DNA of 64,000 nucleotides, from contig NC_065886.2 in NCBI RefSeq assembly GCF_932274485.2, positions 15,327,501 through 15,391,500 of the forward strand, read 5' to 3'. This DNA comes from Patella vulgata (lineage: Eukaryota; Mollusca; Gastropoda; Patellidae). Within the stretch, counting starts at the first letter, position 1; each line of letters starts with the position of its first letter. This document shows, piece by piece, positions 11,817 through 22,710 of the stretch. A program made the translations under genes and the position numbers. The notes under the pieces were generated by a model. That model ran no database searches, was not told where the DNA came from, and worked only from the letters and a program-made list of their open reading frames with translations.

Positions 11817-11921
11817 AAGCCCGTAACTAGGGTTTCGCCCCCCCCCCCCCCACCCCCCCGTGAAATTTTTTTTCAGTCAACCTGAGAACACTTCCCACCC
11901 CTCGTAGCTCTGAGCTAGTTA
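11817..11921 (+). mobile_element. hAT-like MITE relic (CAGGGCCGTAACTAG family)
   Basis: It begins 'agcccgtaactagggtttcg', passes a C-rich stretch, 'gtgaaattttttttcagtca' and cctgagaacacttcccaccc, and ends 'gctctgagctagtta'. The order matches the complete copy at 32,198-32,367. Both outermost tips are worn. Confidence 0.75.
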
Positions 11922-12238
11922 ATATATCAGTTGGATATTTTTTATATATAATTCCTTGTCTTAAACTTGCGATTTGGAAGCCTGAAGGAATGGTGTTTTG
12001 GGATGTCATGGTTACTGAGGTCTATATATCTTGGCTCCATATAACCATTAAGTTGAGACTGGTAATCATCAATTATATATAAATATTAATCTGATTAGCA
12101 AGAATAGATTAATATTTAAGACAGCTTATAATTTTTATTACCTCTAATCTACATATACTATATAAACACCTGTTAACCTCTAATCTACAGTTACATAAAC
12201 CTCCGTGAATTATTAACTTGTACCATATATTAATACCG

Positions 12239-12240
<2 letters not shown>

Positions 12241-12287
<47 letters not shown>

Positions 12288-12515
12288 TAACGCCCACTCG
12301 ACACAAACTAGATCATGTCGGAACTAACACATGGTTTAATTTTATTTCAATAATTCGCTTGCGCGTAGGGGTCTTTAGCAGTGGGAGGAAACCGGAGGAC
12401 CCGGAGAAAACCCATGACATCCTCCTTGTCACATACAAGCGGGGAATCGAAAGCACGCCAGTTGACTCAATGACAGACCTTATGACACAACGCATTCGGC
12501 CACCCAACCTCCGAG
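12241..12515 (-). mobile_element. SINE-A, near full length, minus strand
   Basis: A GA tail of about 45 bp is followed by reversed tail (ggttaacgcccactcgacac), core (tagcagtgggaggaaaccgg) and head with reversed B-box 'ggggaatcgaaagcac' and A-box side 'gcattcggccacccaacc'. A small deletion lies between core and head. I could not define target duplications. Confidence 0.88.
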
Positions 12516-12789
12516 GTTAGTTGCTTAAATTTTGGACTATTAGGCTTTTTATTTGCTAAAACTATCGTATTCTTCATGTACGACATTTTAACGACACTAA
12601 TTTTGTTCATTACGACGTACTTCAGTCTGCAACATTAATTGTTCGGAAAAAAAAATAATTGTAGTTTTCATGAAATAATAGCCTTAGTTACTTGAGATAA
12701 AATATCAAATAGAAATCAATTACTGTAATAGAAATTAAAGAACAGATAAGATAGCTTTTAAAAAAGAATATAAACTGAATCAAGCATTA

Positions 12790-13260
12790 TTAAAGTAGCT
12801 AAATCTCTAACTCAGTATCATCCAAAGTCTTTCAAATTGAAAACACGAATTATTTGTCAATTTACATCAACATTGATGTTGTGATCTTGCCGTAAAAAGA
12901 TGGGTTTCTGATATCCAATATTTAAGACAAAATAAAAATGTTACCTTTGGTACACGAATCGTAGCAAGGGACAAGAAAGAAAGGGCCTAGACATTCATCA
13001 TATCAAAACAAAAGGTGACGCATTATTCTTATCAGAAAAACATGCGCAATAGACTGTAATAACCAGACGCTAGAGATTGCCACTCAATTGAGACTTCTAG
13101 TGTATCTCGAGGAATATAACTGATTTGAAATTAGAGTAAAAATGGAAACGTTTGAATTTAAATCAGTTTATCTACATCCAGATTACATTATTATATATGT
13201 GTTGCGACCCATTTCTTGTCAATATATAGGTCCCAAATATTAGCGATTTAGCGCCTTTAA
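12790..13260 (+). mobile_element. MITE-1 copy 1 (471 bp, TTAA ends)
   Basis: The left end 'ttaaagtagctaaatctcta' and right end 'ttagcgatttagcgccttta' are inverted repeats, with TTAA at both edges. Interior landmarks (aacacgaattatttgtcaat, tttggtacacgaatcg, aggtcccaaatattagcga) recur in the same order at 18,079-18,592 and, inverted, at 23,792-24,282. No coding capacity, so it is a non-autonomous DNA transposon. Confidence 0.9.
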
Positions 13261-13589
13261 CATACTCGTTTATACAATAACGAACATAAGCAATATTCAT
13301 TAAAATGTTGTAAGACTGAATATAAGATGAAATCGATAATTTACTGAGACGCAATGGAAACGCAAAACTTTTATAAAAGGGTGTTTCTGAAACTGGTTTT
13401 TGAGATACACTTTAATCTTGCATTTCTTAACACAAGAACATTAGATCACGACGATAACACGTGAACATGATAATTTTGCGATCACGTAATCGCATCACAT
13501 ATCAATTCTTTCAAACACAAAAACAACGCGACTTCGACAGTTTCGGAATGTTAAAAATCAGGATTTTATGGTACAGACATGGAATAGAA

Positions 13590-14055
13590 ATGTGGCTTTT
13601 AGAAAGACAGGGTCGGTGCAATATGGAAGCATGTAGGGGTCAATGGCGCGATAGATACCGCAATATAAAGTTGGTAATATGTAAACATATTGTGACTGCT
13701 CTGATGATTTTATCTCTGGGTTAATTGTATCAACGCGCTTTGTTATGTCCCCATTTCGTTTTAAATGTGCACGTTTGCGTTTCAGAAGCTTTGTCAATTC
13801 CATTTCACCTTCTTTTTTATCGGTTTGTTCGCAAAACATCGCTATGCGCTATGTCGACGTGTGCATTTAAAACGAAATGACGATATAGATCATAGCGGGA
13901 TATTCAATTAAATCGGCAAAAATTGTCTTCTCAGAGATAAAATCATCAGAAAAATCGCATTATGTTGACATATACTACCAACTTTATATCGTGGTATCTA
14001 TCGCGCTACTGACCCTTATACGTTTCCATAGTGCAACCCCTACATTTCTATGAAA
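13590..14055. mobile_element. Fold-back element (about 465 bp)
   Basis: The left arm (about 13,600-13,770) and right arm (about 13,860-14,050) are inverted copies. Matching words are 'cgcgatagataccgcaatat' on the left and, reversed, 'atatcgtggtatctatcgcg' on the right. Further pairs are tgatgattttatctctg with its reverse, and cgttttaaatgtgcac with gtgcatttaaaacg. The arms differ by many small changes, so the element is old. Edges are approximate. Confidence 0.8.
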
Positions 14056-14877
14056 GACCTAACACTATGACACCTGGACACCAAGTAAGTGGCATTACGT
14101 AATTCAAGAGGGCATTGGTACTAGAGTCTAATGACACAGCACTGCAACGGGAATAGAGAAGGATTTAGAGGGTGTGGATACCAGAGTCACAGAAAGCAGC
14201 ATTACAAAGAGAGTGGAGTAGGATACAATCAATTATTAGTAAAGTTGTTTTCCATGTTAAATTCGTTCCGATTAAAGACAAGGATAAGAAAACCATTTTA
14301 ATACGTTTGACAGTGTCACACAGATTAAATCAGCTCTTGAACAATAAACATAATCAGTTTATATTGTTTGAGATCTTCAACAGGATCTCCTTGAAAATGT
14401 CCAGAAATGAGATCCACAAACACACTATATATTATCTGTTACTTCTAAACCTGGAATAATAGCTAATAAAAATCTTTATAGCTTCCGTTCGACATTTAAA
14501 ATGTTTTGTGTAAGTTATGTTCGTTTTCTACTCCTCCAAACCCAGTAATATTAAAAAAACAGATTCTTATCACGAGCTGTTGTTCTTCCTAATGATAAAC
14601 GGTATAAAAATATTGACAAATCCTTATATAACATATCTCTGAAACGATATTTCCTTAGTTTTATTTCTGTCTAAGTGGGTCGCAAAATTTAAGTTCCTTA
14701 AACTTCCTGTTTAATTTTTTATCTTTTTTTTATCAAACCTGTTTGGGTTTCTTCTCTCAGCTCTTAGTAGTGTTTTATTTTAGTTTTTTCTTGATTCGAT
14801 GAAAAAAAGTAACAATTGAAAATTTTGTTGACGCTTATATTTCACGAGGAAAAAGAAAATATTTTCCGTCTGGGATC
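14056..14877. other. Unassigned DNA
   Basis: No gene recognised. The 95-codon forward ORF at 14,172-14,459 has no motif and no splice context that I can support. Confidence 0.4.
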
Positions 14878-15170
14878 CTTGCAAACGTTTTTGTCTATAT
14901 TATGTTGATGCGATAAAACAAATCATAACGGTTTCTGAGGTATGGTTTTGAAAACAAAGGACGGAGCCTAGAGCTACGAAACGAGTAAGTATTCTGTAGA
15001 AACTGTTTTTGTGGAGCTGTGTCTATGTTATGTTGAAACGATAAAACAAAGATAGATAAAATAAATCACAAATCACAACATTTTCTGGGGCATACTTTTG
15101 AAAAATAAAGACAAAGCCTAGAGCTATGGAAGTGAACCATATTCTATAGAAACTATCTGTATTCATGTTA
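14878..15170 (+). repeat. Diverged tandem duplication (about 125-150 bp unit)
   Basis: Two units share 'gcgataaaacaaatcataac' / 'acgataaaacaaagatagat', gcctagagctacg / gcctagagctatgg, and attctgtagaaactg / attctatagaaactat. The first runs about 14,885-15,010 and the second about 15,015-15,170. No known element. Confidence 0.7.
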
Positions 15171-15533
15171 TTGATTAGTCTTATCTTGTGCTTTTTTTTA
15201 TATTAAACGTGTTACGTGTTCAATATGCTTTCTACTCAATAACTGATGACGCAATGTTTTTAAATCTTAGAATGTGACGTCACTTATGAAAGTGAGAGAG
15301 TGTGTTAATTTGTCGCTTGGTTACCCTTAGACCTACTATGAATGATATAAGACACATGATTTTCTAGATTTGTCTGGTGTAATATGAATTTTCACAACAT
15401 GCCTTATTGTTGTTAACAACTGAATTGCCCTAGAATACTTTACGTAAGCATACCTTGACACATGTATGACACCTGTCACGTTACAGGTAATTCAGCCTGG
15501 GGGGGGGGGGATGAATTTTATAAATATTATTTC

Positions 15534-15545
15534 TTTATTTTTATT
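15534..15545 (-). promoter_or_regulatory. Two AATAAA polyadenylation signals (minus strand)
   Basis: On the minus strand two overlapping-range AATAAA hexamers lie at 15,540-15,545 and 15,534-15,539, about 11 and 17 bases after the stop at 15,556. That placement suits a very short 3' UTR for the exon call below. AATAAA is common in AT-rich DNA, so this is supportive only. Confidence 0.35.
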
Positions 15546-15555
15546 ACATCCATCA

Positions 15556-15686
15556 CTATTGCTCTGTTTTGGATTTGGGGACAAGAGCACCCACGGTCTT
15601 CGTTTCATTTACGCCATCGTATAACGTAGCAATGCGAAAACCAAATGTCTTGGCTGCCGTCGTTTCCGGAATGCCATAAGATTTAG
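15556..15686 (-). CDS. Possible terminal coding exon of an unrecognised gene
   Basis: On the minus strand a long pyrimidine tract ending 'catatttttttttag' (plus 15,687-15,702) is a good splice acceptor. The exon then reads KSYGIPETTAAKTFG, FRIATLYDGVNETKTVG and ALVPKSKTEQ before a TAG stop at 15,556-15,558, with AATAAA signals just beyond. The first codon would be completed by one base from an upstream exon (the exon starts with CT). I do not recognise the protein. 'AKSYGIPETT' faintly recalls helix-turn-helix segments of psq/Tigger-type transposases, so a transposon remnant is the main alternative. Splice site, codon look and poly(A) signals together are suggestive. No partner exon was found upstream (higher coordinates). 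The frame stays open into the putative intron, which weakens the splice argument. Confidence 0.3.
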
Positions 15687-15699
15687 CTAAAAAAAAATA

Positions 15700-16479
15700 T
15701 GAAATTGAACGGCCAGATGAGTGAAACGAAGAATTAAACCAGTTGAATTTCAACAATCTCCTTTTATCATTTCCACAGTTACGGCCCTTTCTCACTTAAA
15801 ATGTAGAATTTGAGAACGTCTTATCAGCAACATACAACGTTTGATTTTCACCCTCTTTTTTCGATTATTGCAACGAATAAGTCTAGCATATTGCAATATT
15901 TTCCGATAAATACTTCCAGTACTGTTATATTTGAATATAGAAATCCCTAAAGGATCCTCACAGAGAAATCGTTATTGACTACGCGGGCGACTTAACTGTT
16001 TCGTTGTCTGGCATCTCATCTTTATCGAATTTTCATGACGTCGATAAGCTACATTTAAAAATACAGAATAATGTAGAACTTTTCCGCATTTATATTTTTC
16101 ACTCATTGTTCGGTAAATGCATACAGCGATAAATATAACCAAGACGTGAAGGATTAGTTACATAAATAAGTTATAAAATAAATAAAACATTATAATAATA
16201 ACATGAATAAACATTTAACTAAAAACCTTTAAATGTTAGATAAATATAACATTTTAAAGTTTATAATTTGGAAACTATTTCAGGTACTTTATAAATATGG
16301 TGTCTATCCAATTTAAGTAAAAGTATACCTTTTTTAAAATATAATCGTTTATGGACAAATTAGATAATGTTTTATTATATCCCAATTAGACATATGAAAT
16401 ATATCTCTTAACAAAATTAAAATTATAACAATACATCGACTAATAAATATGTGAACATAATATCAACCTTTTGTTTAAC
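15700..16479. other. AT-rich DNA without recognised features
   Basis: Very AT-rich, with many ataaat words, and no gene or repeat family recognised. If the exon at 15,556-15,686 is real this would be intron. Confidence 0.4.
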
Positions 16480-16790
16480 TTGGTTAGCAGATCAAACAGA
16501 AATTTAAAACAATGCAGTCGGTGTTTGAAAGGAATAGATACGTAATGGTATAGTCAAATAAACTTTTAAGCATCGATTCCTTTCAACTCCAGATTTCTAT
16601 AAACTGTTATATGGTCTATCCGACTAATCAATGTTTTTACAGAAATTTACCTCTTTGATTAACTTTCGATTAAACGAACCATTAATGTGTTTATTTTTAA
16701 AACAGTTAAATAGAAATTTGAAACAATGTAATCGGATTTTGACAGAAATCGATTCCGTTCAACTTCAGATGCCCATTAAAGTGTTACATC
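16480..16790 (+). repeat. Diverged direct duplication
   Basis: The segment 'cagaaatttaaaacaatgca' ... 'atcgattcctttcaactcca' (from about 16,497) recurs as 'tagaaatttgaaacaatgta' ... 'atcgattccgttcaacttca' (from about 16,709). Unequal internal spacing shows later indels. No element family assigned. Confidence 0.55.
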
Positions 16791-16904
16791 TAATAAACAC
16801 GCGGTGGGATTCGAGTGATTTGCAAACGTCCCTCATAACCTACTTGACACCTTACACTTATGGGGAGATCTTTTTTTTCTTCTTCTTGCTTGTTGAACAA
16901 TGCT

Positions 16905-17062
16905 GTTGAAATTGCTTTGACGTGTTTGCGAGCATATGAGCAATTTGCAAGCGACTGTCCAGGGATCAGTGTCGTGCAGAGGTTGGATCTTCATTACTCC
17001 TGTTGGGACAGAAAGATAGGATGTGAAACCCATTTCATTCATTCATTCATTTCATTCAGACC
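16905..17062 (+). mobile_element. SINE-B-like element, diverged
   Basis: The 3' part 'cttcattactcctgttggga', cagaaagataggatg and gaaacccatttcattcattc parallels the SINE-B end (cttcattagcccagttggag, then acgttaaaccccatttcatt). The upstream part differs from the main family, so it is either a distinct subfamily or very old. Confidence 0.5.
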
Positions 17063-17475
17063 CTATTTGAGATATCAACTATTCAGATATAAGTATAAAA
17101 CCCTTGAGACCAGACATCCTATCCGCCCATGGGAACATTCTGTCACATCTGTATGATGGGGAAGCCAGGGTCTCAATTTGCCATAAAGAACCCCACGATG
17201 AATAATCTATAAGGGTAGAAACTCTGACGTATCTGTGCCTCTCTCGGGTCACTAAACCGGCGTTCTATCTTATGTAAGTACACTATAATGACATAAAAGA
17301 ATGTTATAGCCTGCAGGGAAAAGATTCTCCGTCTAAATGTGTTATCTTTGTTAATTATGAAATATGAAAGCGGCACTTTATACAATCTATCTGATTAATT
17401 AAAAATAAAATAATATTCCTGTTTTATACAGCTGCTGGGTCAAAAAAAAAGACGTCATAATCGAGCGATACAGAG

Positions 17476-17617
17476 AATGGGGTTTAACATCCACTCGACA
17501 CAAACTAGATCATTTCAGGACTAACATATGGTACAATATTTATTTCAATAATTCGCTTGCAGAATGGGGTCTTTAGCGGTGGGAGGAAACCCACGAGGTT
17601 GGACAGACGACTCCTCT
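17476..17617 (-). mobile_element. SINE-A, 5'-truncated, minus strand
   Basis: It opens with reversed tail 'ggggtttaacatccactcga' without a GA tract. It then has 'ttatttcaataattcgcttg', tctttagcggtgggaggaaa and ccacgaggttggacagacga. A deletion removed the middle of the core. Confidence 0.85.
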
Positions 17618-17754
17618 CATTGGCATGCTTGGGATCACACTATGACCAACTTAACGCAATGGCGGACATTTTTATCTGGACCACCCAACGACACAAGGTT
17701 TAAAACACACATAATTCAGCATGCACCTATTTACGGATCCGGCTGTGTTCGCTA

Positions 17755-17815
17755 CGGGTGTTGACCGAGAAAATTCGGGATATTCTAGTCTGGACGGTGG
17801 TGCAAGACCAGGAGC
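17755..17815 (+). mobile_element. SINE-B fragment
   Basis: 'gtgttgaccgagaaaattcg' then ggatattct and ggtggtgcaagaccaggag match the post-B-box part of SINE-B in order, with a gap. The 62-codon ORF across it is an artefact. Confidence 0.5.
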
Positions 17816-18078
17816 TTCTAGTGGTTCATATTGGACGTTCACCCCGATACACTGGCAGATGCCCGACTTCTTGGCGTTTTATGCGAGTTATCGCCATTAT
17901 TGTACCTAATAATCTAATTTTATACCAATAATATCAACCGCAAGCCCCATCTTCTTTTCTTTTTCTTTTTTTTTTTTTTTTACTTATTACAAAATTTGTT
18001 GATTTTATATCTGAGAAGAAACGTCGTAATAAATTACATTCACAATTGAATCCCTGAATGGTCTGGGTCATACTTACT

Positions 18079-18592
18079 TTAAGTAGCTAAGTCTCTAATA
18101 ACTCAATATCATCAAAAATCTTCGACATTGAAAACACGAATTATTTGTCAATTCAAATCAACATTGGTCTTGTGATCTTACAGGGAAATGACGAGTTTCT
18201 GATATCCAATATTCAACACAAAATAAACATTTTACACTTTGGTACACGAATCGTGTATCATAAGACGTTTCAGTGCCATTTGGAACAAGGGACTCAAAGA
18301 ACGAGGCTAGACATATTCCACAATTCATGTCAAATGGTGACTCTATATTCTTATCTGGAGAGCATGCGCAATAAATACCATTGGTGTAGACTGGAATAAC
18401 CAGACACTAAAGATTGCCATTTAATTCAGACTTGGCGCATTTCGCCGAACATAACTGATTAGAAATTACAGTAAAAACAGAAACGATTGAATGTTAATCA
18501 GTTTATATACATTCATATTACATTATTATATGCGTTGCGGCCCATTTGTGTCAATTTCTAGGTCCCAAATATTAGCGATTTAGCTACTTTAA
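18079..18592 (+). mobile_element. MITE-1 copy 2 (about 514 bp, TTAA ends)
   Basis: The ends read 'ttaagtagctaagtctctaa' and 'ttagcgatttagctacttta' followed by ag, inverted relative to each other, with TTAA at each edge. This is the best-preserved copy: it keeps the stretch 'cgtgtatcataagacgtttc' that copy 1 has lost. No transposase. Confidence 0.92.
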
Positions 18593-18734
18593 GTTTGAAG
18601 TTATAATTCTTATGGTGGATCCACATCGTTGATTTGTCATCAAAAAGTTGAAAACCTGTACCATCTGGATATAAGTTTTGTGAAGTGTATCTGCTTTTAT
18701 TCTAGACGACAGTAACTGACAACTAACGATTTTA

Positions 18735-18985
18735 GTCAGCAAACTGTATAATTTGACAATCACTACGATCTTTTTACAAACTTTCAACTAAAAAGAACCA
18801 ATGAAGATATCGGACGTGTTGTTCTTTCGTTTTATGAACTAAAATGAAATGAAAGTAGCCAGCAAATTGGACAATTTTAACTCACAGTCATAACAATTTA
18901 CTAACAAACTTTCATCCGAAAAAAGAGTGATTAGGTGAAATCATAGTAAATGCGGTATTCTACTTTCGTTTTATTAACCAGAATA
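18735..18985 (+). repeat. Two diverged tandem units before the LINE
   Basis: Unit 1 (about 18,735-18,850) and unit 2 (about 18,855-18,975) share gccagcaaa / gtcagcaaa, 'acaaactttcaactaaaaag' / 'acaaactttcatccgaaaaa', and 'tctttcgttttatgaac' / 'tactttcgttttattaac'. They may be tandem monomers of the LINE 5' UTR. If so the LINE begins earlier than 18,862. Confidence 0.55.
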
Positions 18986-19508
18986 GATGTTATTCAAGAT
19001 GGCGCCCTTGTGGCTGCACAGGTGAAAGTGCTCTCACATTTTGTTAATTTGTGTCTAAGTTCTTGGATTTACATTCTTAAATTTTGGATCTGCGTGTACC
19101 TTTAACTTTCTAGATCAGAAAAGTGATAGACTTATCCCTCAAAATTTTGGTTTTGAAGTGGAATTTTGAAACCTAATAAACTGTGATCTTGATTTAAGTT
19201 GAAGACTTGAATTCCCTTGATTTTCACTCGAGAGAAATTCACTTGTTTTTCACTCAGAGGATTAATTAGATTTCAAGCTGACTAATGTATGTTAGTGTTT
19301 ACCTGTTCTTATTGTATCATCGTTTGATCATCATGATCACCTACTCACGAACACAACTCATGGATTTACAACAAGCATCTACTATCAGAACACTATCTCA
19401 CAACAATTATGTATGTCTTAAAGAAGTTGGTATCCTTAAAAAAATAGAGGGAAGCGTTCTGGCACCTAGAAGCAAAATCAATCTTACTCTCAGACTCTTC
19501 CAGGGTCT

Positions 19509-20579
19509 TTGAAAATAGGTCTTTGGAATGCTCAGTCTGTTAGAAACAAAACTCTTGACATATTTGATTGCATAGCCGAATGTGAAAAACGATGTCTTTT
19601 TAATAACCGAAACATGGTTGTCTCAGAATGGTGACGAAGCCAGGTGTGCTGAAATGACACCACCAGGTTTTACTTGTGTTCACGCCCCACGAAAACTGGT
19701 AGAGGAGGGGATATAGCTGTTATTTTCAAGGAAAACTTGTGGCTTCAGAGGCTTCAAACAACGAAAACGTACTCGTCTTTTGAACATTTATCACTTACCA
19801 TAACATCTGCATCAAAAACCCTAAGGATTATCGGTGTCTACAGACCGCCTCCTTCAAGAAAAAACAAGTCTACCGATTCAGATTTCGTAAATGACTTCAA
19901 TAATCTCTGTGAAGATTTTGATTGCAATGATAACATCCTAATTGCTGGAGATTTTAACGTGCATTTTGATTCTCCTAATAAGAAATTTACAAAACGTCTC
20001 TGTGATCTTTTGGATATTTACGACTTGGTACAGACCATTACTCAGCCTACTCATCGACCAGGACACACCTTGGACTGGGTTGCTTGCCGTAAACATGAAC
20101 TTATTCATAATGCTGATGTCGTTGACAAGCTAATGTCTGATCATTTTGTTATATCCTTTAATGTCAATTTCTCAAACACTTCACGTAACAGCAAGAAAAT
20201 ACGCTATAGGAACTTCAAATCCATCAATATTGAAGAATTTAATATCGATCTTATGAGCAGCACTCTATTCACACAATGTTCTAATGATGTTGACTACATG
20301 GTAGCTTTACTGGATAAAACATTACTTGACCTCCTTGACAAACATGCACTCATCCAAACCAAAACCATTAACCATTTAAAGAAAACATCATTGTATGATG
20401 CTTCTGTAAACGATGCTAAGCGAATACGCCGAGCAGCTGAAAGGAAGTGGCATAAATCAGGGTTAGTAGTACATAAACAAATTTACGCAAAGTGTCGAAA
20501 ACGTTTTATGAAATGTGTTAAAAATGCCAAATCACAGTATTTCAACAAGGAAATATCATCATGCTCAAGAAATCCGTAA
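19509..20579 (+). pseudogene. LINE endonuclease (APE-type) domain, broken
   Basis: Conserved apurinic-endonuclease motifs appear in order: KIGLWNAQSVRNK (about 19,512), ITETWLSQNG, RGGDIAVIFK, RIIGVYRPP, IAGDFNVHFD (about 19,945), THRPGHTLDW and MSDHFVISF (about 20,135). These supply the expected catalytic N, E, D/N and D/H positions. The main open frame starts near 19,674. The first part lies in other frames because of two one-base changes near 19,589 and 19,690, and a stop ends the frame at 20,577. In life this enzyme nicks the target DNA for target-primed reverse transcription. Here it is a fossil frame of a plain LINE. Confidence 0.9.
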
Positions 20580-22352
20580 TTATTGTTCTCAACGCTAAAC
20601 TATTTACTGGGAAAAGAAAAGAGTGTCATCCTTCCAGAGGGAGATGAAAGTATTGTTGCTTAAAATTTCAGTGATTATTTCATTGATAAAATCGATAGGA
20701 TTCGTCATGGCCTTGGCTCTATTAACACACAGGGGTGTGATGACAGAAGGTCTGTAGTTCCATCAATTCAATTTGATTCCTTTAATCCAGTTTCATCGGA
20801 GGAGATAAGGAAGATAATTTGTCAATCCAAACCAACATCATGCTCTTTGGATGCCCTACCGACACATTTCCTGCTTAAAATTCTGGATGCTTAAAATTCT
20901 GGATGCAATTTTGCCCATTATCACTAACATCATAAACACGAGTTTGCAGTCTGGAATAGTACCGGAATGTTTTAAAACTACAGTAATCAAACCACTTATA
21001 AAAAAAAGTCGACATTAGACCCACAATTACTGAAACATTATCGACCAGTATCAAATCTGACCTTTCTGTCCAAAGTTCTGGAGAAGGTTAGTCATTAAGA
21101 AAAGTTTCAACTCCTTGAGGAGTTCCAGTCTGCATATCTCTCCGGCCACAGCACTGAAACAGCTCTGCTATGTGTTCTGGATGCCATAAAATCATCTGTT
21201 GATGAAGGAAAGATCGGGCTGTTGGTCCTTTTGGATTTATCAGCAGCTTTCGACACTATTGATCACGGCAACCTACTGGATCGACTGTCATCAGATTATA
21301 GACTAACTGGATCCATTCTTAAATGGTTTTCATCCTATCTCACTGGACGATTGTAGTATGTTGAAGTTAACAACTCCTCATCAAGTCATCAGCAACTCTT
21401 ATGTGGTGTTCCCCAAGGATCCATTTTGGGCCCGATAATCTTCACAATGTATACAAAAACGTTAGGTAAACTTATCCATGATCACAATCTGCTCTATCAT
21501 TTTAATACTGATGATTCTCAGCTCATTGATAGCTTCAAGCCACTTCCGGTCGATCAAAATGTAGTCATCAAGAATCTGGAAGGGTGTCTCGATAATGTCA
21601 AAAAATGGATGGCATCCAATATGCTTAAACTCAACGATGAAAACACTGAGTTTCTTCTCGTGGGTCCTGCTAACAAACTTAAGAAATGTGACATTCGATC
21701 GATCAACATTGGAAACACCGAAATTCCTGTGTCTAGAACTGTAAGAAATCTTGGAATTCTTGTCGATTCTCGTCTCAGTTTTGAAAACCAGGTGAACAAC
21801 ATCTGTAAAATATGTCATTTCCATCTCCGAAAGAAAGGCTCCATTCGTCATCTATTAACAGACGACGCTGCTGCAAACTTAGCTCGATCCTCCGTCCTGT
21901 CCAGAATAGACTATTGTAATTCGGTACTAACTGGTATTACGAACGAACAGATTTCAAAACTCCAAAGATTACAAAACCGCGCTGCTTACATTGTCACAAA
22001 AACTAAATCAAGATCAAACATCACCCCAGTTTTGAACAAATTACATTGGCTCCGTGTTCAAGAAAGGATCAACTTTAAAATCTTACCGTTAACCTATCAA
22101 TCGATAAACAAATCCGCGCCAGATTACCTTTAAAATCTAATATCACTGTATCAACCTAAACGATCATTAAGATCAGAAAGGAAACTGTTATTGAATGTAC
22201 CTGCCTATAATTTGAAATCTTTTGAATCCAGAACTTTTCGATATAGCGCATCAATTGTTTGGAATACACTTCCAGAAAATATCCGACAATGTGCATCTGT
22301 GTCAGTTTTTAAATCCAAAGTGAAAACTTGGTTGTTTAATCACTATCATTAA
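20580..22352 (+). pseudogene. LINE reverse transcriptase domain, broken
   Basis: RT blocks in order: LKHYRPVSNLTFLSKVLEKV (about 21,033), FQSAYLSGHSTETALL, LLVLLDLSAAFDTIDH (about 21,226), GVPQGSILGPIIF (about 21,403), then HFNTDDSQL at about 21,500 where active elements carry a Y/F-A-D-D box. The C-terminal part has LHWLRVQERINFKI and ends WLFNHYH with a stop at 22,350. Damage seen: a 15-16 bp tandem duplication (aaaattctggatgct) near 20,880, in-frame stops near 21,095, 21,355 and 22,131, and at least two frame changes. A single long frame remains at 21,426-22,133. The altered NTDD box alone would probably abolish activity. Confidence 0.9.
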
Positions 22353-22484
22353 CACTCCAAAGTGAGAACATTTTCTAGCGCCTAGTGCATTCCCTAGTGG
22401 ATGGAATAGTTGCGCGATACAAATATCATTATTATTATTATTATTTATAAAATGAAAGTAGCCATCCAGTACGCAAATTTAATT

Positions 22485-22710
22485 GAAACGGGGTTTAACG
22501 TACCTACTTTTCTGCGCCAACTGGGCGAATGAAGACGCGACACATGCCATGCAGAGTGCTACGAGGGGTATTTTTCCGGACAGCCCTTCTGTCCTGCATC
22601 ACTGACAAAGTAGAGAAACCATGGCGAAAAATCCCGAGGAACTTTCTTGACTAACACGAGCGAACCCGAGACCCCCGGGTTAGCGAGCCAGCGTCTTACT
22701 CACTGATTAT
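22485..22710 (-). mobile_element. SINE-B, minus strand, internal deletion
   Basis: Reversed tail 'aaacggggtttaacgtacct', then ctgcgccaactgggcgaatg, then after a deletion ttctgtcctgcatcactgac, and head words 'cccgggttagcgagccagcg' and tcttactcactga. The middle (gtgcacgtaaaag region) is absent. Confidence 0.88.

Larger units (their letters stand above)
18862..22449 (+). mobile_element. CR1/L2-group non-LTR retrotransposon (LINE), degraded
   Basis: This single LINE holds an endonuclease region, a reverse transcriptase region and a 3' end 'gcgcgatacaaatatc' followed by (ATT)n, typical of the CR1/L2/Rex group. The 15-base direct repeat aaatgaaagtagcca occurs at 18,847-18,861 and 22,450-22,464 and may be the target duplication. 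If so the element is 3.59 kb. The alternative is an earlier start within the tandem units at 18.7 kb. Several frameshifts and stops break the coding part, so it is dead. The 5' region includes 'caagatggcgcccttgtggc' at about 18,998. It is flanked downstream by a minus-strand SINE-B. Confidence 0.88.
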
